A stretch of 10,093 bases of DNA from Acidobacteriota bacterium (GTDB taxonomy: Bacteria; Acidobacteriota; Terriglobia; UBA7540). The stretch spans positions 1 through 10,093 of the forward strand of contig JAJYJL010000167.1 in the NCBI GenBank assembly GCA_021789565.1, in the 5' to 3' direction. A program made the position numbers and the translations under genes. The notes beneath the pieces were generated by a model, which worked only from the letters and a program-made list of their open reading frames with translations, was not told the DNA's origin and ran no database searches. Below, piece after piece: positions 5,882-10,093 of this stretch. How positions within the stretch are numbered: the first letter of the stretch is position 1; each line of letters opens with the position of its first letter.

Positions 5882-7123
5882 ATGATTTACTTTACCGAGA
5901 TTGAGAACCTGCCGGTTTACGATGTGAAGGGCTCCTATCTGGGGCGTGTGATCGACCTGGGGATTGATCCCAACCAGAACGCCCTGCGCGTGGCGTCCTA
6001 CCTGGTGGAGGGACCGGGCAGGGAACAGATTCATATTTCGCGCGAGCAGATGCAGTCGATCACGGTGCGTTCCGCGCAGACCTCGGTGACGCGTGGCGAG
6101 ATCCGCAACAACAGGCCTTTCGGCGACCTGCTGCGGGTGAAAAAAGATGTACTCGACCAGCAGGTGATTGACGTGGACCACCGCAAGGTGGTGCGCGTGA
6201 ACGACCTGGACCTGGAAATCCAACCGACCGACGGCCACACCGAACTGCGCGTGCTGGCCGTGAACGTGGGGCTGGCTTCTGCGGTGCGGCGCCTGCTGCA
6301 GGGGGTGACGGCCAAGCATACCAGCCGGAAGATCTGCAGCTTTATTCCCTCCAAGACCATCCCCTGGGAATTCGTCAACCTGATTGAGCCGGATGCTTCA
6401 CGGCGGCTGAAGCTGCGGATTTCCTACGAGCGGCTGGCGCGCCTGCACCCCGCCGACATCGCCGACATTCTGGAAGAACTGAGCCGCGACGAGCAACGCT
6501 CCGTGATTGAGGCCCTGGACCACGAAACGGCCGCGCAAGCCATCTCCGAGATTCCGACCGAAATGCAGGCGCAACTGCTGCAGAGCATCCCGGTGGAGAA
6601 GGCAGCAGACATTGTGGATGAAATGGCGCCCGACGAAGCCGCCGACGTCCTGCAGGAACTGCCGCCGGAAACATCCGCCAAGCTGCTGGCTGATATGGAG
6701 AAGGAAGGCGCGCAGGAGGTGAAGGACCTGCTGGGTTTTGAAGAAGACACGGCAGGCGCCCTGATGACCACCCATTATATTGCGCTGAATGTAACGGCAA
6801 CGGTGGAGGACGCCATCGAAGCAATCAGGGAATTTGAGGGAGCGCTTGAATCCATCCATGCCGTTTATCTGCTGGACCCGGACGAACACCTGGCGGGCTC
6901 CGTGCCTCTGGCGCGAATCCTGCTGGCTCCGGCCCGGACGCCTCTGCGCGAGCTTTCCCTCGAAGAGGTGCACAGCGTGACGACCGAGGCGGACGCCAGG
7001 GCGGTGATCGACCTGTTCAGAAAGTACAACCTTCTGGCGCTACCGGTGATGGACGACAAGCAGCGGATGGTGGGGCTGGTGACGGCGGACGACGTTCTCG
7101 ACCTCGTGGTCAGCCGCAGGTAG
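5882..7123 (+). CDS. PRC-barrel-like / MgtE_N / CBS-pair protein without channel domain (putative Mg2+ sensor)
   Basis: The ATG at 5882 is set by a strong GGAGG (5872-5876) 5 bp upstream; a farther upstream in-frame start would translate the leader repeats. The 413-residue product is soluble. Residues about 4-165 hold two PRC-barrel-like segments (ENLPVYDVKGSYLGRVIDLG and KKDVLDQQVIDVDHRKVVRV). Residues about 180-285 are an MgtE N-terminal superhelix (RLARLHPADIADILEEL, then SIPVEKAADIVDEMAPDEAA). A DTAGALMT linker at 289-296 leads into CBS1, and CBS2 ends in VGLVTADDVLDLVV. The protein stops where MgtE would continue into its plug helix and transmembrane pore. In MgtE this cytosolic part binds Mg2+ and closes the channel. 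Here it precedes an Nramp-type transporter by 94 bp behind an M-box, so an Mg2+-sensing partner in trans is a reasonable inference, not shown by sequence. Confidence 0.88.
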   Translation: MIYFTEIENLPVYDVKGSYLGRVIDLGIDPNQNALRVASYLVEGPGREQIHISREQMQSITVRSAQTSVTRGEIRNNRPFGDLLRVKKDVLDQQVIDVDHRKVVRVNDLDLEIQPTDGHTELRVLAVNVGLASAVRRLLQGVTAKHTSRKICSFIPSKTIPWEFVNLIEPDASRRLKLRISYERLARLHPADIADILEELSRDEQRSVIEALDHETAAQAISEIPTEMQAQLLQSIPVEKAADIVDEMAPDEAADVLQELPPETSAKLLADMEKEGAQEVKDLLGFEEDTAGALMTTHYIALNVTATVEDAIEAIREFEGALESIHAVYLLDPDEHLAGSVPLARILLAPARTPLRELSLEEVHSVTTEADARAVIDLFRKYNLLALPVMDDKQRMVGLVTADDVLDLVVSRR

Positions 7124-7217
7124 AGGCCGCTCGCGCCGCAGGCCGGAATCGAGGAAACAGGCGGGAAGGGCCGGCCGCCGGCGCTCTCAGGCCGGGTGGC
7201 GCTGGCTGGGGTTACCC

Positions 7218-8480
7218 ATGGATCGCAAACGTTTTACAGGATGGCGGACCAAGCTGCTGATTTTTCTGGCCGTGGTGGGCCCGGGCATCATTACGGCCAA
7301 CGTGGACAACGACCCCGGCGGCATCTACACGTATTCAGTGGCTGGAGCGCAGTTCGGTTACTCGCTGCTGTGGACGCTGGTTCCGGTCACTATCGCGCTG
7401 ATCGTGGTGCAGGAAATGGTGGCGCGCATGGGCGTGGTAACAGGCAAGGGCCTGGCGGACCTGATCCGTGAAGAGTACGGCTTTCGCGCCACCTTCATCC
7501 TGATGGTTTGCCTGCTGGTGGCTGACCTGGGCAACACCATCTCCGAGTTCGCCGGGTTGGCCTCAGGGATGTCAGTCTTTGGTGCAAGCCGTTATATTAT
7601 CGTGCCGCTGGGGGCCGTCCTCGTCTGGGCGCTGGTGGTCAAAGGCACCTATCGGCTTGTCGAAAAGGTTTTTCTGGTGGCGTGTGTGTTTTACATCGCC
7701 TATCCCATCTCCTGCTTTCTTGCGCATCCGGCGTGGAAAGAATCGGTGGTGAGCGTCTTCCGCCCTTCGGTGGAATCCGGCCATGGCTATCTCTACATGA
7801 TCGTTGGTCTCGTGGGGACAACGATCGCCCCCTGGATGCAGTTCTATCTTCAGTCGGCGGTGGTCGAGAAGGGCATTAAGCTCAAGGATTGGGCCTACTC
7901 GCGATGGGACGTCATTGTGGGCTGTATCTTCACGGACGTGGTGGCCTTCTTCATCATCGTGGCCTGTGCCGCTACGCTCTACGCCAGCGGGCACCGCGAC
8001 ATCCAGAACGCGGCAGACGCGGCCCTGGCCTTACGTCCGCTGGCAGGGCATGCGGCAACCGCGCTGTTCGCCTTCGGACTGGTCAACGCTGCGTTGCTCT
8101 CGGCCTGTATCCTGCCGCTGGCCACCGCCTACTACGTGTGCGAGGGCCTGGGGCTTGAGTCGGGCATCAACAAGCGGGTGGAAGAAGCTCCCACGTTTTA
8201 CTGGCTCTATACGGGACTGATTGCCGTCAGCGCCCTGGCCGTGGTGGTCCTGCGCGAGCAGATGCAGGTGCCCATCATCCTGCTTTCGCAGGTCGTCAAT
8301 GGCATCATGCTGCCCTTTGTGCTGATCTTTATGCTGCGCCTCTCCAACCGCGAAGACCTGATGGGAGATTACAGAAATACCCGCGCCTTCAATGCCATCG
8401 CCTGGCTCACCTGCGTGGTGATGATTGTTCTCACTATAATTCTAGTGATCTCGTCATTCTTCCCTGGCGTCTCCCTGTAA
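7218..8480 (+). CDS. Nramp-fold transporter, probably Nramp-related Mg2+ transporter (NRMT-like)
   Basis: The 420-residue inner-membrane protein has about 11 hydrophobic segments and the Nramp start GPGIITANVDNDPGG. Helix 1 carries D32-P33-G34-G35 where Mn/Fe-type Nramps have DPGN. Helix 6 carries A204-P205-W206 where they have MPH, so both the metal-binding Asn and the Met thioether are missing. Loss of that Met is characteristic of Nramp-related Mg2+ transporters, which bind a harder ion. Together with the upstream M-box and MgtE-like sensor this favours Mg2+ import over Mn2+. The start is the ATG at 7218; the ribosome binding site is poor. The 94-bp gap before it is GC-rich and contains a small GCCGG-CCG-CCGGC hairpin (7170-7182) without a T-run. 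The porin gene follows after 23 bp. Family certain; ion specificity inferred. Confidence 0.9.
   Translation: MDRKRFTGWRTKLLIFLAVVGPGIITANVDNDPGGIYTYSVAGAQFGYSLLWTLVPVTIALIVVQEMVARMGVVTGKGLADLIREEYGFRATFILMVCLLVADLGNTISEFAGLASGMSVFGASRYIIVPLGAVLVWALVVKGTYRLVEKVFLVACVFYIAYPISCFLAHPAWKESVVSVFRPSVESGHGYLYMIVGLVGTTIAPWMQFYLQSAVVEKGIKLKDWAYSRWDVIVGCIFTDVVAFFIIVACAATLYASGHRDIQNAADAALALRPLAGHAATALFAFGLVNAALLSACILPLATAYYVCEGLGLESGINKRVEEAPTFYWLYTGLIAVSALAVVVLREQMQVPIILLSQVVNGIMLPFVLIFMLRLSNREDLMGDYRNTRAFNAIAWLTCVVMIVLTIILVISSFFPGVSL
8103..8214 (+). repeat. Nramp-gene segment duplicated at the right edge (copy 1)
   Basis: This 112-bp internal part of the transporter gene (codons 296-332) recurs at 9982-10093 in the same orientation, offset 1879 bp, with 110 of 112 identical bases. 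The differences are T8108/C9987 and C8132/T10011, both silent third-position transitions. Confidence 0.95.
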
Positions 8481-8503
8481 ACAATGGGGTTTTGAGGATA
8501 CCA

Positions 8504-9907
8504 ATGCGTGTCATTTCAATCGTATGCCTGGCTGCGGCCCTATGTGTCTCACTGTTTGCTGCAGGTGCCCGTGCCCAATGCTCCGCGGAGGCGCCGTCCC
8601 CGCATGACGCTGAGTCTTCAGCTTCCTCTGCGTCTGTCACGCTTTTCGACCATCCGAATACCGACCGTTACTGGGTGTCCGGGCAGATCAACGTCATCGG
8701 CCAGGGACACCCGGCATTCCGCGCGCCTTACAGCGGGCCCAACAGCCTGAGGCCTGAAGCCGAGCGTGCCGTGTCCGAAGTCCTGACGCTCTATACGGGC
8801 TTTGAGATTACCCCGTGCACAGAGGTCATCATGGATGCCGAGAGCGCAGGAGGGCGTGGCATCAGTGACGCCCTTGGCCTTGCCGGTTACACCAATCTCG
8901 ACGTGGTCAGAAATCCCGACCTTGGAGCCACTCCTTACGTTGCTCGCGCGTTCGTGCGACACATTATCCCCCTCAGCCATGAGAGGGCTGAAAGCGACAG
9001 GGGTCCGCTTGAATTCTGGGGCGAGCTTCCCGTGCGTCGTGTTGAGATTGTTGCCGGCAAGTACAGTTTGGTGGATTTCTTTGACGCCAATGCTGTAGGC
9101 AGTGACGATCATCTCCAGTTTATGAACTGGACGGTTGACGACAACGGCGCCTACGATTACGCCGCCAACACGCGCGGCTACACAGACGCCGTCATGGTGG
9201 AGTACGATGATCGGCAATGGGCGGCCCGGTTTGCTGAGGCCCTTATGCCCAAGGTTGCCAACGGCATTCACCTGGATGCTGACCTTGCCCGCGCGCGATC
9301 GGAAAACATCGAATTCGAACTCGACCGCGGGTTGCTTCCAAAGCGCAAGGGAGCGGTGCGGTTGCTGACCTTTGTGAACCACGCGGACATGGGCAATTAC
9401 CGGGAGGCGATCGGACAGTTCCGGGCGGGTCAGGTCTCTGTCCCGGACGTGCTGCTGACGCGGCGGCAAGGCCGGATCAAGTACGGCTTCGGCGTGAATC
9501 TTGAGCAATATCTGGCGCGCAGCCTGCGGGCCTATGCGCGATGGGGATGGAATGATGGACGAAACGAGTCGTTTGTCTATACGGAAGCGGACCGAACTCT
9601 CGCTTTCGGCGGCGACTTGGGTGGGAGCCTCTGGCTACGGCCGCTCGACAAACTGGGCCTGGCCAGCGTCACCAACTCCATTTCCGGAGACCACCGCGAG
9701 TACCTGGCGCTCGGCGGCCTGGGTTTTATTCTGGGCGACGGCAAATTGACTTATAGCCCTGAGCGTATTATCGAAGGCTATTACACCTTCCACCTGTGGC
9801 GGGGAATGTTTGCCTCTCTGGACCTTCAGCGCATCTGGAACCCCGGGTACAACCGCGACCGTGGCCCCGTGATTGTTCCAGCCACGCGCATCCACGTTGA
9901 TTTTTAG
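8504..9907 (+). CDS. OprB-like outer-membrane (carbohydrate-type) porin
   Basis: The ATG at 8504 has GAGGA (8494-8498) 5 bp upstream; a TTG at 8492 would overlap this site and is less likely. The 467-residue product starts with a signal peptide (MRVISIVCLAAALCVSLFAAG, cleavage near ARA-Q at about residue 24) and ends in a beta strand with terminal Phe (RIHVDF), the usual signal for outer-membrane barrel assembly. The region RYWVSGQINVIGQGHPAF followed by PYSGPNSL matches what I know of proteins annotated as OprB-family carbohydrate porins in Acidobacteriota. Alternating-residue strands run to the end. It lies 23 bp after the Nramp gene and should share its transcript. Given that context it may pass Mg2+ rather than sugar, by analogy with MnoP, an outer-membrane Mn2+ channel working with MntH in Bradyrhizobium. 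Barrel fold well supported; substrate unknown. Confidence 0.8.
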   Translation: MRVISIVCLAAALCVSLFAAGARAQCSAEAPSPHDAESSASSASVTLFDHPNTDRYWVSGQINVIGQGHPAFRAPYSGPNSLRPEAERAVSEVLTLYTGFEITPCTEVIMDAESAGGRGISDALGLAGYTNLDVVRNPDLGATPYVARAFVRHIIPLSHERAESDRGPLEFWGELPVRRVEIVAGKYSLVDFFDANAVGSDDHLQFMNWTVDDNGAYDYAANTRGYTDAVMVEYDDRQWAARFAEALMPKVANGIHLDADLARARSENIEFELDRGLLPKRKGAVRLLTFVNHADMGNYREAIGQFRAGQVSVPDVLLTRRQGRIKYGFGVNLEQYLARSLRAYARWGWNDGRNESFVYTEADRTLAFGGDLGGSLWLRPLDKLGLASVTNSISGDHREYLALGGLGFILGDGKLTYSPERIIEGYYTFHLWRGMFASLDLQRIWNPGYNRDRGPVIVPATRIHVDF

Positions 9908-9966
9908 GGGACAAGGATGTGGGCCGTGACGTCGCTGGCGCGTGTACCCGTCCGTAGAGGGAGCCT

Positions 9967-10093
9967 ATGCATTGGTGCGTCGCCTGCATCCTGCCGCTGG
10001 CCACCGCCTATTACGTGTGCGAGGGCCTGGGGCTTGAGTCGGGCATCAACAAGCGGGTGGAAGAAGCTCCCACGTTTTACTGGCTCTATACGG
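9967..10093 (+). pseudogene. Partial second copy of the Nramp-type gene, cut by window edge
   Basis: Bases 9982-10093 repeat 8103-8214 at 110 of 112 positions, the last 82 without mismatch. The encoded 37 residues are identical to transporter residues 296-332, covering the end of helix 8 and the following loop to the start of helix 9. Homology begins abruptly at 9982; the preceding 74 bp after the porin stop do not resemble the transporter gene. An ATG at 9967 with an AGAGGGAG ribosome-binding-like site (9956-9963) is in frame, so a shortened protein starting MHWCV could be made, but it would lack the metal-site helices 1 and 6. It may be a duplicated gene remnant, the edge of a larger tandem duplication, or an assembly artefact. 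The sequence beyond the window decides. Confidence 0.6.

Noticed and set aside
7218..8480. Naming the Nramp-type gene mntH
   Set aside because: The metal-site motifs differ from MntH, and the riboswitch context indicates Mg2+, so the symbol would mislead.
8618..9508. Antisense open frame (296 codons) opposite the porin gene
   Set aside because: No domain, and it is overlapped by a well-supported gene with signal peptide and ribosome binding site on the + strand.

Overview
The window is about 60% GC and densely coding, with every supported gene on the + strand. It looks like part of a Gram-negative soil-type bacterial genome, most likely Acidobacteriota. That assignment is inference. It rests on an outer-membrane porin with a signal peptide, a secreted ThuA-like protein, YVTN/YncE propellers, and intergenic DNA rich in short hairpin repeats and 'AACACAGAGGACACAGAGG'-type repeats. 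No rRNA or marker gene is present to prove it.

Layout. 1-738: 3' part of a YncE/YVTN-type beta-propeller gene. 853-3718: a housekeeping cluster for translation initiation and ribosome modification (def, fmt, rsmB). 3719-4321: about 600 bp without a credible gene, holding an inverted repeat and a perfect 14-bp palindrome. 4322-5092: a secreted ThuA-like protein. 5093-5881: about 790 bp without a gene but full of regulatory and repeat structure. 5882-9907: a three-gene operon. 9967-10093: a second, near-identical copy of an internal piece of the operon's transporter gene, running off the edge.

The main discovery is in 5388-9907. A sigma70-like promoter (TTGACA, 17 bp, TATCAA) precedes a clear M-box (ykoK-type) Mg2+ riboswitch aptamer, and a strong intrinsic terminator follows it. 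Downstream lie (i) a soluble protein with PRC-barrel-like regions, an MgtE N-terminal domain and a CBS pair, lacking the MgtE channel; (ii) an Nramp-fold transporter whose metal-site motifs are DPGG and APW instead of DPGN and MPH, as expected of an Nramp-related Mg2+ transporter; and (iii) an OprB-like outer-membrane porin. Read together, this is a candidate complete Mg2+ import system under Mg2+-riboswitch control: outer-membrane entry, inner-membrane carrier, and a cytosolic Mg2+ sensor borrowed from MgtE and possibly acting in trans. The parts belong to known families. The assembly, and the idea that an MgtE sensor gates an Nramp carrier, are inference.
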